A stretch of 64,000 nt of DNA from Raphanus sativus (Eukaryota > Streptophyta > Magnoliopsida > Brassicales > Brassicaceae). Within the stretch, counting starts at the first letter, position 1; the number at the start of each line of letters is the position of its first letter. The stretch is from the NCBI RefSeq assembly GCF_000801105.2, contig NC_079519.1, forward strand, positions 15,701,828 through 15,765,827, in the 5' to 3' direction. The notes under the pieces are model-generated. The model had not been told where the DNA came from, did not search any database, and saw nothing but the letters and a program-made list of their open reading frames with translations. Shown here piece by piece: positions 46,274-56,218 of this stretch. The translations under genes were made by a program, and so were the position numbers.

Positions 46274-47629
46274 GTCACTCACCTACCACAGTCAAGCTAA
46301 ATGACTATAACCAAGCGCTGAGTGGGAGGCAACCCACTATTAGGTTTTCTTTTCTTTATTTTATTTTATTTTTTCTTTTTGCTTTTTATTTTTCGAATTT
46401 ATTTTGCAGTTTTTATTAGATCCAAGTAGAATGATAATTCCATCGACCGACATTCACCATTCATATCGCTCGACACCACACGACCATTACTAACGATCGA
46501 CGTATACCACTACGAATCGATCGACATCTTGTCGATCAGGTTTATTCATTCTAACTTGTTATATTTATTATGTTTTATTTATTTACCTCACCACCGGATG
46601 TTACACTGGGACAGTGTAATTTAAGTCTGGGGGGAGTTTACTAATATGTGTTTTTTTATTTGGTTTTTATTAAAATGTTTTTCAAAATTATTTTTCGCAT
46701 AAGTATTAAATAGGAACATTGATATGGATTTATTATTTGATTGTCTGACCACTCTTTAGCACCATTCTAGATTACTAATTGCAGATAGTACTAAAGATGC
46801 TAAAGTGGATCAACTTGCTATCTATATTCACTAGCTAAGATTGTTTGAAGGAACCAAAGCTGACCTCCAACACTAATACTGACTTATTTGCTTGTCTTGG
46901 GGCTTGGATATCACTGGATCGGAATCCTCTTACAAGTCTGGAAGGTAAAAAGTCTGTGTGTTTCTGGTTCCCTTCCTTCGCTCTCTTCGGCATCTCGAGA
47001 TCTAAGTTTATGTTATAAAAGATGAAATGATTTCTTGAGAAGCAGAGGGGTAGGAGTGTCTCCTGCGACCCCAGTATTCTAAATCTCAAGAATGATCACA
47101 CATTGTGGAAACGAGGGGTAGGAGTGATTCCTGCGACCCCAATATTCGCTACACTTTGTCAAAAATGTATGAGTTACAATGCAAATGTCAATGAGATGGA
47201 CTAGATGACCTATGTGGCATCGAAACCTGTTGAAATTGAAACTAATAAGAGATTCAGTGAAGAGAGAAGAGGGGAGAAAGGAATCAGAGAAGACTACCTG
47301 TGTGTTCAGATACTTGTTTGAGTTGAATCCATGTGTTCTTTGATCGATACTCCCAAGGTAAAGCCTGCACTTTATTTTATGTTAAGAAATGAGGTTAGTA
47401 GAGGGGAATGTCAGATGAGAATTGCTAAGTTGTTGACTAGATGAGTTTAGTTGCTAAGCTAGGATAAGGCATGATGAACTTCTGTGATTAGGATTTTTAG
47501 ACATGAATTGCAAACCCATAGAGTGATGACTTCAATATATTGAATCCTTGAGTTCCTGCTATTTCCAAACCTTTTCCAAAGACTACTGTTTTTGCTTGAG
47601 GACAAGCAAAGGAGTAAGTCTGGGGGAGT
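46274..47629 (+). other. Athila copy 2 3' non-coding region with hairpins and two polypurine tracts
   Basis: No gene. It holds the AGTGGGAGGCAACCCACT hairpin (46321-46338), a first G-rich tract (AAGTCTGGGGGGAGTT, about 46623-46638), two copies of a GGGGTAGGAG hairpin (47047-47072 and 47115-47140) and the true polypurine tract (AAGTCTGGGGGAGT, 47616-47629) abutting the LTR. This region of about 1.3 kb is where Athila elements often have an env-like gene, but no such frame is present. Confidence 0.65.
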
Positions 47630-48986
47630 TGATATACCATGGATTTTACCCGTTTTTAACCATGGTATACTAGTATTTATTATATATTTAATCTGTTTTC
47701 TAGCCTGTTAGGTATGTTTTCAGGTTCAGGAGCATTTTGTGAGAAAGTGATGTTTTTGGAGCATTTTGGAGTACAAGAGATGATACACCCGAGTTGACCA
47801 TTCAAGACTAAGTCGGAAGTCAACATTGCGATTACAATCGATCGATACTCATCCTGAGTTGTCGATCGATGTAGCTGAGAAGATCCGCGTACTAGAAGAT
47901 TATAATCGATCGATACACATTCAGTGTTGTCGATCGATATCGAGGACGAAATGGTTTAGCCGACTACTTCACCAAGACTTCACCAAATTACGAGATTGCC
48001 CCTGACGAGTTTTTAACCTAATGGAAATGCTTAAATACTCCTGCAAAGTCTTTTTGACGGCAAGTTTTGAAACCCTTTGAAGCTTGAAGCTTTTTACAAC
48101 CAAAGCAGAGAGTGTGAGAGAGAGACTAGAGTTTTATTTGTTTGAGAGAGATTGGAGAGATTTCTCATCTCCTTTTGTATTTCTACTTTATTCTATCTAT
48201 GCAATTCTTTCATCTATCTATTGTTATGAATTGTTTAGCTATGTCTGAGTAGTCTACTTGTTAGATCTAGGGTTTAAATAGGTTTGTGGGATTAGCCCCA
48301 AGCTATAATTGCTAAGTTGTGATACTCATCAAATGGATTGTACCCTATGCTTGTTTTAGAGTAGCTAACTAGAACATAGATCACTAGGATCTTAGATTAT
48401 CTTGAATTATCCATTTGAGCGATGCATGTTTCCCGTTGAGAAGAACGACAGTTCCTCCTTGAGACCTCGCGGTCATATTCGGTTCGCGCCTAGGCAGATC
48501 TAGAAGCCGTCGATCGATACCCTACTGGTAAATCGATCGGCGCCGCGAAAGGTGTATCGCTCGATATCTCAAAAGGATATCGACCGACTCTTTTTCTGTG
48601 TCATCATGCGAAAGGTGTGGCCAGAGATCTAGATATTTTAACCAGTGATCATTCACATATGTTAAGCGGCTGAGATCTATAGTATCATGCAAGCAACTTA
48701 TTAAAGCATTTATAGAGATTATAATCTCCATTCCTGAATAGAAACCCTATGTCTAGCACTCTTTATCCCATTTAAACAACCCTTCATATTGTTAGTTAGA
48801 GCAACTACCTTGCTCATTTTAGGATTTGTTATTTTCATTTCTATCATATAAACCAACCTTGCCTAGGATTGATTAGTAGATTTTATTTAATTGGTTCCCT
48901 AGCTCCTCGTGATTCGATCCCTAAGTACTACAGTTGTACCTCTTATTTGAGAGAGTAAGCTCTACTGGGTAATTTGAGCACTATCA
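47630..48986 (+). repeat. Athila copy 2 3' LTR
   Basis: 1357 bp, TGATATACC to ACTATCA, followed by ATAACTATGAAGATCG of LTR B. Confidence 0.93.
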
Positions 48987-49221
48987 ATAACTATGAAGAT
49001 CGACAAAAATGGAAAAAGCCCGATTCACGACAAATTGGCCCAAGAATGAGATCAACCGACCTAAAAGAGGAGTAATATAGGGAGAGGTTGGAGCAGAAGA
49101 AAGAAGGGATCCGAAAATCAGAGCAGATACCGAGATTTTAGACTTAGAGAATTCCTGTTAGCTTATAGAACGTAGGACTTAGGTGGCCAGACTAGCGAGG
49201 CAGGACCTAGAACATCCGGCC
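48987..49221 (+). repeat. LTR B flank, first copy, up to the gap
   Basis: 235 bases nearly identical to 58863-59095 (ATAACTATGAAGATCG to GAACATCCGGCC), differing by a handful of single-base indels. It stops exactly at the run of N. Confidence 0.85.
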
Positions 49222-49321
49222 NNNNNNNNNNNNNNNNNNNNNNNNNNNNNNNNNNNNNNNNNNNNNNNNNNNNNNNNNNNNNNNNNNNNNNNNNNNNNNN
49301 NNNNNNNNNNNNNNNNNNNNN
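49222..49321. other. Assembly gap of 100 N
   Basis: Exactly 100 N, the conventional size for a scaffold gap of unknown length. Sequence on both sides belongs to the same duplicated locus. Confidence 0.97.
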
Positions 49322-49331
49322 TTCCGCAGAA

Positions 49332-50686
49332 TGATATACCATGGATTTTACCCGTTTTTAACCATGGTATACTAGTATTTATTATATATTTAATCTGTTT
49401 CTAGCCTGTTAGGTATGTTTTCAGGTTCAGGAGCATTTTGTGAGAAAGTGATGTTTTGGAGCATTTTGGAGTACAAGAGATGATACACCCGAGTTGACCA
49501 TTCAAGACTAAGTCGGAAGTCAACATTGCGATTACAATCGATCGATACTCATCCTGAGTTGTCGATCGATGTAGCTGAGAAGATCCGCGTACTAGAAGAT
49601 TATAATCGATCGATACACATTCAGTGTTGTCGATCGATATCGAGGACGAAATGGTTTAGCCGACTACTTCACCAAGACTTCACCAAATTACGAGATTGCC
49701 CCTGACGAGTTTTTAACCTAATGGAAATGCTTAAATACTCCTGCAAAGTCTTTTTGACGGCAAGTTTTGAAACCCTTTGAAGCTTGAAGCTTTTCACAAC
49801 CCAAAGCAGAGAGTGTGAGAGAGAGACTAGAGTTTTATTTGTTTGAGAGAGATTGGAGAGATTTCTCATCTCCTTTTGTATTTCTACTTTATTCTATCTA
49901 TGCAATTCTTTCATCTATCTATTGTTATGAATTGTTTAGCTATGTCTGAGTAGTCTACTTGTTAGATCTAGGGTTTAAATAGGTTTGTGGGATTAGCCCC
50001 AAGCTATAATTGCTAAGTTGTGATACTCATCAAATGGATTGTACCCTATGCTTGTTTTAGAGTAGCTAACTAGAACATAGAACTAGGATCTTAGATAATC
50101 TTGAATTATCCATTTGAGCGATGCCTGTTTCCCGTTGAGAAGAACGACAGTTCCTCCTTGAGACCTCGCGGTCATATTCGGTTCGCGCTTAGGCAGATCT
50201 AGAAGCCGTCGATCGATACCCTACTGGTAAATCGATCGGCGCCGCGAAAGGTGTATCGCTCGATATCTCAAAAGGATATCGACCGACTCTTTTTCTGTGT
50301 CATCATGCGAAAGGTGTGGCCAGAGATCTAGATATTTTAACCAGTGATTCATTCACATATGTTAAGCGGCTGAGATCTATAGTATCATGCAAGCAACTTA
50401 TTAAAGCATTTATAGAGATTATAATCTCCATTCCTGAATAGAAACCCTATGTCTAGCACTCTTTATCCCATTTAAACAACCCTTCATATTGTTAGTTAGA
50501 GCAACTACCTTGCTCATTTTAGGATTTGTTATTTTCATTTCTATCATATAAACCAACCTTGCCTAGGATTGATTAGTAGATTTTATTTAATTGGTTCCCT
50601 AGCTCCTCGTGATTCGATCCCTAAGTACTACAGCTGTACCTCTTATTTGAGAGAGTAAGCTCTACTGGGTAATTTGAGCACTATCA
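49332..50686 (+). repeat. Athila copy 3 5' LTR
   Basis: 1355 bp, TGATATACC to ACTATCA, nearly identical to the other young LTRs. It begins only ten bases after the gap. Confidence 0.93.
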
Positions 50687-50690
50687 AATT

Positions 50691-50708
50691 TGGCGCCGTT
50701 GCCGGGGA
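50691..50708 (+). other. Athila copy 3 primer binding site
   Basis: TGGCGCCGTTGCCGGGGA, tRNA-Asp type, four bases after the LTR. Confidence 0.92.
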
Positions 50709-50800
50709 GCTTTGATCGCCATTAGATTTAATCTTATTAATCTTAGGTTTTCTTTTTACCCCCTTTCTTATTTAAATTTTTTTCTTGTCTTTTCAGGTAC

Positions 50801-52735
50801 ATGCCCAGCAGTACCAGAAGCAACAAGGGAAATCAACTATTATTCTCAGAGGATCCTGCACACTTGGAACGCTCAATCCGCAAAGACCTACGCTCCGCAT
50901 CGATCGACAGAACCGCATTACCGTCGACTGATACTCACGTTCAACAGTCGACCGACACCCGACAGCACCGTCGACCGATACCGTTCACCGATCTACATCG
51001 ATCGATACTTCTAACCGTATACCGATCGACACTACTCCGCGAAGCATGGTCGCGATTGTCATTCTCACGCAGGGCGAGAATGGAAACCTGTATGATCAAG
51101 ATGGTCATCTGCGTAATGCAACAGGTCAGAAGCTAGATGCACAGGGAAACATAATCCCTGAAACTGAAGCTGAGGCTACAGGAGAAGCTCAAAACACGAT
51201 CGTTGGCAGACTATAACCGTCCAGACGAGTACTACACCAACAGATCAGCTATTCGACTTCCAGAGATTCAGAAGCCGAACTTCGAGCTCAAGCCTCAGTA
51301 CTACTCTCTCGTGTCTCAGATACCTTATTCTGGGCAATCACACGAGCATCCTATGGACCATCTGGAGAGGTTCGAGGATCTTATCGCTGCTATTCGTATG
51401 GATGGAGTCCCCGAGGACTACCTACTCTGCAAGCTCTTCAAATACTCACTGATTGGAGAAGCTTCGCACTGGCTCAAGCAGCTACCTACAGGATCACTGA
51501 CATCCTGGGCCGACATCAAAAACGCCTTCCTGCGTAATTTCTTTGATGAGGCACGCGCTGAAACTTAAGGAGCAAAATAGCCACTTTCGCGCAAAAGCCT
51601 AGTGAGACTTTTAAAGACGCGTGGATCAGATTCAAGTTCTTTCAGCGAGACTGTCCACACCATGGATTCAATGAAGTGCAGCTGTTAAGCACTTTTTACA
51701 GAGGTATCGCCTTAAGGTATCAGATGGCTCTTGATACTGCTAGTGAGGGAACTTCAACACTAGGAATCCAAGAGAGGCTGTGAGACTTATTGAGAACCTA
51801 GCCAACAGCAGCAGCACCAAGAACACTGACTCTGACAAGAAGAAATCGGTTGCAGCCATAGGTGAAGACCAGATGAATGAAGTCAGAACCAAGATAGATG
51901 CTTTACATGCATTTCTGGGACAACCAGTCTGCTCAGCTGAAGAAGAAGAGGCTAGAGAGGATGATACAGAGGAAGATGTGAACTACATTGGAGGTACTGG
52001 ATTTCAGAGATATGGAAACCAGAGTGGAAACAAAACTTTTTTGGCAGTGGTCAGAAGAGTAACTACAACCAGAGTTCACAGTATCAGAAACCTTCACCAA
52101 CACAAGGAACTACGGCAACTCAGCTTACCAAAACCCACCGCCACCCACCCAAGAGAGTAAGTTTGATGCCATGATTGATAGAGTTCTGGAAGGTCAGCAG
52201 AAGCTTACAGTAGACTTCAATGGGAAGATTGATTCTGTCTTTAACAATCTGACCACGAGGATAGATACCATCTGCACTCAAGTTAAGAAACTTGAGACAC
52301 AGATTGTCCAGACTGAAGACTCTATCAGGAGGATTGGAACTTCTAAGGAAGTAGGGAAGGAAATAGGAAACACCACGTCAATGCTATCATAGATGATGAT
52401 TTCTGGCAAGTGGTGAAACAGGAGAAGCTACAAGAAGGAGACTTTGAAGTGGAAAGTTCGCTAAGTCTCGGTGGATCGCAATGGTGTCGATCGACACCAA
52501 CTAGTCCACATCGATCGACATCGACGATGTCTTTTCCGGATACGCTTGCAGACTGCAACGCGGTTAGGATTTTGACACATGCTGAGTTCACGGCTTCTCA
52601 TCCATACCCACCCACCCACACCTACGAAGATATCGACCGACGAGACGAGCCACTCGCCGATCGACAAATGAAGAGAACCGTATCGATCGATCCTATTCTC
52701 CACCTATCGATCGACACGCACCTCTCATATACCGA
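50801..52735 (+). pseudogene. Athila copy 3 gag (frameshifted)
   Basis: Start ATG at 50801 (MPSSTRSNKGNQLLFSEDPA). The leader is rich in SID/STD motifs. The gag core lies in frame 51203-51568 (LPEIQKPNFELKPQYYSL, HPMDHLERFEDLIAAI, KLFKYSLIGEASHWLKQL, WADIKNAFLRNFFDEA). A small deletion at about 51562 ends this frame where copy 2 reads on. Later pieces (51780-52160 and 52171-52392) encode a Ser/Asn-rich part, then a coiled coil (VDFNGKIDSVFNNLTTRIDT, TQVKKLETQIVQTEDSIRRI). The linker 52410-52735 carries SID motifs before the protease ORF. The breaks differ from those in copy 2, so between them the two copies cover most of the gag frame. Confidence 0.85.
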
Positions 52736-55700
52736 GTGCAACTACCATCGATAGACAGCAACCGAATCAATGCACTCAGACCCACACCGAAACCACAAGC
52801 TACCCCTACCGAAATAACTAGTAACCCTTCAGACACTACACCTACATCAGAGGGAACTGAAGGAAGAAGGTTAAGGAGTCGGAAGGAGAAGATTCCTAAG
52901 AACCTTAAGAGGGAAGCTAATGAAAAGGAGATTGATGGTTTCACTAAGAGAGTTATCGGAATCCCACCAGAGAAACCTTTTGAGGAGGTTTATTTCACAA
53001 AGAGATTGTGGATGTTCTTCAGAGAAACAAGGGAGACTGAAACTGACATTAGGAGAAGGTTTGACAACGTCAGAGAAGAGATGAGGAAAATGATTACTTT
53101 GCTAAAGAAGAGTGATCCTGGGAAGTTTGCAATACCCTGTGTGGTACAAGGTATTGAATTTCCTCACGCACTATGTGACACTGGTTCATCAGTCAGCATC
53201 TTACCAAAGGTCATGGCAGACCATCTGGGCCTGCAAGTAGAGCCTTCACCACAGATCTTTACTTTCGTGGATTACTCTCAGAGAAACTCTGGAGGCTTCA
53301 TCAAAGACCTAGAGGTACACATTGGTGATGCTATCGTCCCTGTGGATTTTCATGTCCTAGACATCAAGCTAAATTGGAACTCTTCCCTCTTACTTGGAAG
53401 AGCATTTATGGCTACAGTAGGAGCCATATGTGACATGAAGACCAACAGGATGTGCTTGACTATGATAGATCCAGATATCCACTACGACCCTGTCAAGCTT
53501 GACAAACCACCAGCCAAATTAGTGGTAAAGGAAGATGATACTGGTATCATCGCAGTTTGTCATTGTGAAGTTGAGTACGAGACAGAGTACTCGGGATCGA
53601 TCGACAGTACTTTGACGTCATCGATCGACACATTCAAGTCAGAGGAGATCGACAACAACTATGGATTATCGATAACCCAGGATGATGAACTCGATCTACC
53701 AGATCATTGCTACCCGAATTTCGCCATCCCACCCAACCGAAAGGAAGATGATTACTCAATAAGGAGTTGGGCAGATAGCGGATTTCATGAGAGTTTTGCA
53801 GTAGACATAGCCACCTCTTTCCACAGTGGAGACCACAGTGAAGAATATGATGAAGACTATTGGGAAGAGAGAGCTTGGGAAATCTACTTGGAGAATGACA
53901 GATTTGCACCACAATCGATCGACAACAAACGCCCACCATCGATCGATTATCTACTTCATCCAGCAAAACGACATCGTCCATCGATCGACATTGCCAGTAT
54001 AATATCGATCGATATTAACCCGGACGACTTAAAGGACAAAATCGGAATTTCACCGATTAGGGCAACACATGGGTATAAAAGGTTGACGACTCAAGCCACG
54101 AAAATTCAAAACTTTTCACCTTCTACCCAGCAGCTTCCAGCATTCAGAGTTTCATCAATGGAAGACTGCAACAACATGTTCAATCGATCCAACCGTGCAG
54201 CTAGACGTGCACCATCGACCGCCACCACCACACACCCATCGATCGACACCTTCAACAGAGCTCAACCGAGATCTCATGAACCTTATGATATCAGGAATGT
54301 TTCACTAACACCTGATGAATTTGGAATTTTCAGGGACACAGATGGCTATGCAAGAGCTATGGATGGAAGAGTTCTGCACATAACCAGAGATGACATAGCA
54401 GACATCCTCCAAGTTGCCAATGGACCAGAAAACCTGTTCACACAGCAACGTAGCCATCCAAACATCCTACAACACGTCCAGGACAACCACAACACCAACA
54501 CAAGGGAGGATCCAGTTCCTCAACACTTCGGTCCACCTCGACATTCACAATCGATCGACATCGTTTCAACACCGTCGATCGACGGCGGATATCCAGGATC
54601 GATCGACAGACCGAGAGTCCGATCGCCCGACAGACGACTGGAGTTTGGACGACGTGCCTTCACTACCGATGGATCCAGGAGATTCAAGTGGGAGGCTAAG
54701 GATGAATATGGTGTCTACAGAGATGAGTTTGGCTATGCTAGAGGAGTTGATGGTGAGATCATCCATGTTACCAAGGAGCAAGTAAAGAGACTTTTGGATA
54801 GAGCATCCCTTTTTCACAAAGGTTGCTTACAACTTCCAATACACACACGCCCTTCCCATGCATACACACCACCACCAGTGCCCTACAGTAGAGAGGAGGT
54901 GGATGATATGGTGACTGATGTATGGAGAGCTCAGGCACACCTTGAGGCAAACATGCGCACATTGGTGGAAGACACTTTCCAGCCTTTGGATGTCAGTTAC
55001 AAAGACTTCCAGAATGATATGGCTGAGATAAGAGTGGAGCTTGGAAACATATTAACCACGCTTGAGAAAGAGGCTACGCCACCAGTATCGACCGACAGAG
55101 TACCTGTACCATCGATCGACATCGGCAAGACTACATCCATGGACCGACCGGAATGTTCATCACCTAAGAAAGATGAATGGGAGGTTGCTTACATCAATAC
55201 ACGGATTGGAGACGTCTACAGCCCTCTCAACAACAATGTCGAATGGTTAAGCAAGAGGATCGATCTTCTACAGAAAGAGTTGGACACAATTCGCCAGAAT
55301 GACAAAGCTAAGCATGCCACTTTTTCATCGATCGACACATATACTTCATCATCGATCGACAAAAGGTTCGCAGAACTGGAAGATAGGATGAAAGCGTATG
55401 TAAGAAAACATGAACTCTTCAGTTCCCCTATCCTGCGATGCCAACACACAATGTCACGACAGCTGGACAAGTTAGAAAGAGACATGAGCATTGTTCAAGC
55501 TTATATTGATCTCCGTGACAGCTACGAAGCATCGATCGACAGGCCAAGACCAATATCGATCGACAGCGAGCCACCACCAGCAGAGAGACCAGGCACTACA
55601 GCAGCAGTTGATGAACTTAAACTTGAGCTGTATGAGGCTATGGATGCTATGGAAAGAAGACTCAACGGGACCTGTGATACCATTGACTACACTGTTAACG

Positions 55701-55867
55701 AAAGGGTTAACAGCCTCTGCAGAACTACTCGCCACATGAAGGGCAATATACGTGCTCTGCAGTACCAAGGACAATGTTCACAATCGATCGACACAAGGAT
55801 TCTGAGTCGACCGACAGACCCGTCAGCGAAAGTGACCGACGCGCATCTCGACATCGATCGACACTGA
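52736..55867 (+). CDS. Athila protease plus SID-rich accessory protein (1043 codons)
   Basis: The frame probably continues from gag; the ATG at 52736 may be internal. Residues 85-260 are a retropepsin (CDTGSSVSILPKVMADHLGL near 145; LNWNSSLLLGRAFMATVGA near 220) that would process gag. After residue 270 no pol domain follows. Instead there is an acidic linker with many SID motifs, a module DEFGIFRDTDGYARAMDG (about 525) with a second copy DEYGVYRDEFGYARGVDG (about 660), then helical, coiled-coil-like segments (LNNNVEWLSKRIDLLQKEL, FAELEDRMKAYVRK, RQLDKLERDMSIVQAYIDLR). There is no signal peptide or membrane span. I do not recognise a function. Similar SID-rich proteins are annotated widely in Brassicaceae, apparently from this transposon family. 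Confidence 0.85.
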   Translation: MQLPSIDSNRINALRPTPKPQATPTEITSNPSDTTPTSEGTEGRRLRSRKEKIPKNLKREANEKEIDGFTKRVIGIPPEKPFEEVYFTKRLWMFFRETRETETDIRRRFDNVREEMRKMITLLKKSDPGKFAIPCVVQGIEFPHALCDTGSSVSILPKVMADHLGLQVEPSPQIFTFVDYSQRNSGGFIKDLEVHIGDAIVPVDFHVLDIKLNWNSSLLLGRAFMATVGAICDMKTNRMCLTMIDPDIHYDPVKLDKPPAKLVVKEDDTGIIAVCHCEVEYETEYSGSIDSTLTSSIDTFKSEEIDNNYGLSITQDDELDLPDHCYPNFAIPPNRKEDDYSIRSWADSGFHESFAVDIATSFHSGDHSEEYDEDYWEERAWEIYLENDRFAPQSIDNKRPPSIDYLLHPAKRHRPSIDIASIISIDINPDDLKDKIGISPIRATHGYKRLTTQATKIQNFSPSTQQLPAFRVSSMEDCNNMFNRSNRAARRAPSTATTTHPSIDTFNRAQPRSHEPYDIRNVSLTPDEFGIFRDTDGYARAMDGRVLHITRDDIADILQVANGPENLFTQQRSHPNILQHVQDNHNTNTREDPVPQHFGPPRHSQSIDIVSTPSIDGGYPGSIDRPRVRSPDRRLEFGRRAFTTDGSRRFKWEAKDEYGVYRDEFGYARGVDGEIIHVTKEQVKRLLDRASLFHKGCLQLPIHTRPSHAYTPPPVPYSREEVDDMVTDVWRAQAHLEANMRTLVEDTFQPLDVSYKDFQNDMAEIRVELGNILTTLEKEATPPVSTDRVPVPSIDIGKTTSMDRPECSSPKKDEWEVAYINTRIGDVYSPLNNNVEWLSKRIDLLQKELDTIRQNDKAKHATFSSIDTYTSSSIDKRFAELEDRMKAYVRKHELFSSPILRCQHTMSRQLDKLERDMSIVQAYIDLRDSYEASIDRPRPISIDSEPPPAERPGTTAAVDELKLELYEAMDAMERRLNGTCDTIDYTVNERVNSLCRTTRHMKGNIRALQYQGQCSQSIDTRILSRPTDPSAKVTDAHLDIDRH

Positions 55868-56153
55868 GTCTTTAGCAGACCGAGATCAGTTTATTATGGA
55901 CAGGATCGATGCATTACAGAGTGAGCTAAAGTTATTGTCCGTACACACCTACCAGACCATTGACAAGGAAGTTGACAAAATCGAATACATCGAGAATTCT
56001 GTGAGGAAACTTCAAGATACAGTCCTCCAGATAGATAAGAAGCAACTACGAGCAGACGATGCCACAAGAAGCTTCGTCGCCACATGGTTCAACAGTAGGA
56101 GACACAAGATTGATGATTGCTGTCCGGCAATCAGCAGTTTTTGCACCCCATGA
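55868..56153 (+). pseudogene. C-terminal end of the Athila accessory protein, out of frame
   Basis: Continues the accessory protein after a frameshift at about 55840-55865. It reads DRIDALQSELKLLSVHTYQT, KIEYIENSVRKLQDTVLQID and DDATRSFVATWFNSRRHKID to a stop at 56151-56153. It is predicted helical or coiled coil. Copy 1 keeps the same stretch in one frame (28870-29319), which supports its being the natural C-terminus. Confidence 0.75.
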
Positions 56154-56200
56154 GTCACTCACCTACCACAGTCAAGCTAAATGACTATAACCAAGCGCTG

Positions 56201-56218
56201 AGTGGGAGGCAACCCACT
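56201..56218 (+). other. Conserved hairpin after the Athila ORF (copy 3)
   Basis: AGTGGGAGGCAACCCACT, with a 6-bp stem and the loop AGGCAA, 48 bases after the stop codon. The same is present in copy 2 (46321-46338); copy 1 has the same stem with one loop change. Confidence 0.65.

Larger units (their letters stand above)
39481..48986 (+). mobile_element. Athila-type gag-protease element, copy 2 (before the gap)
   Basis: A complete 9.5 kb element: LTRs 39481-40837 and 47630-48986 (both 1357 bp and almost identical), primer site 40842-40859, coding region 40951-46273, polypurine tract 47611-47629. It is inserted in LTR B with target ATAAT/ATAAC. It is nearly identical to copy 3 (49332-58862), including the right flank. 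The coding region has many small indels relative to copy 3. Confidence 0.92.

Noticed and set aside
46340..47629. Possible env-like gene behind the Athila ORF
   Set aside because: No long frame, signal peptide or transmembrane segment; the region holds only hairpins and purine tracts.
49183..49404. 73-codon frame crossing the gap
   Set aside because: It contains the run of N and cannot be a real coding sequence.
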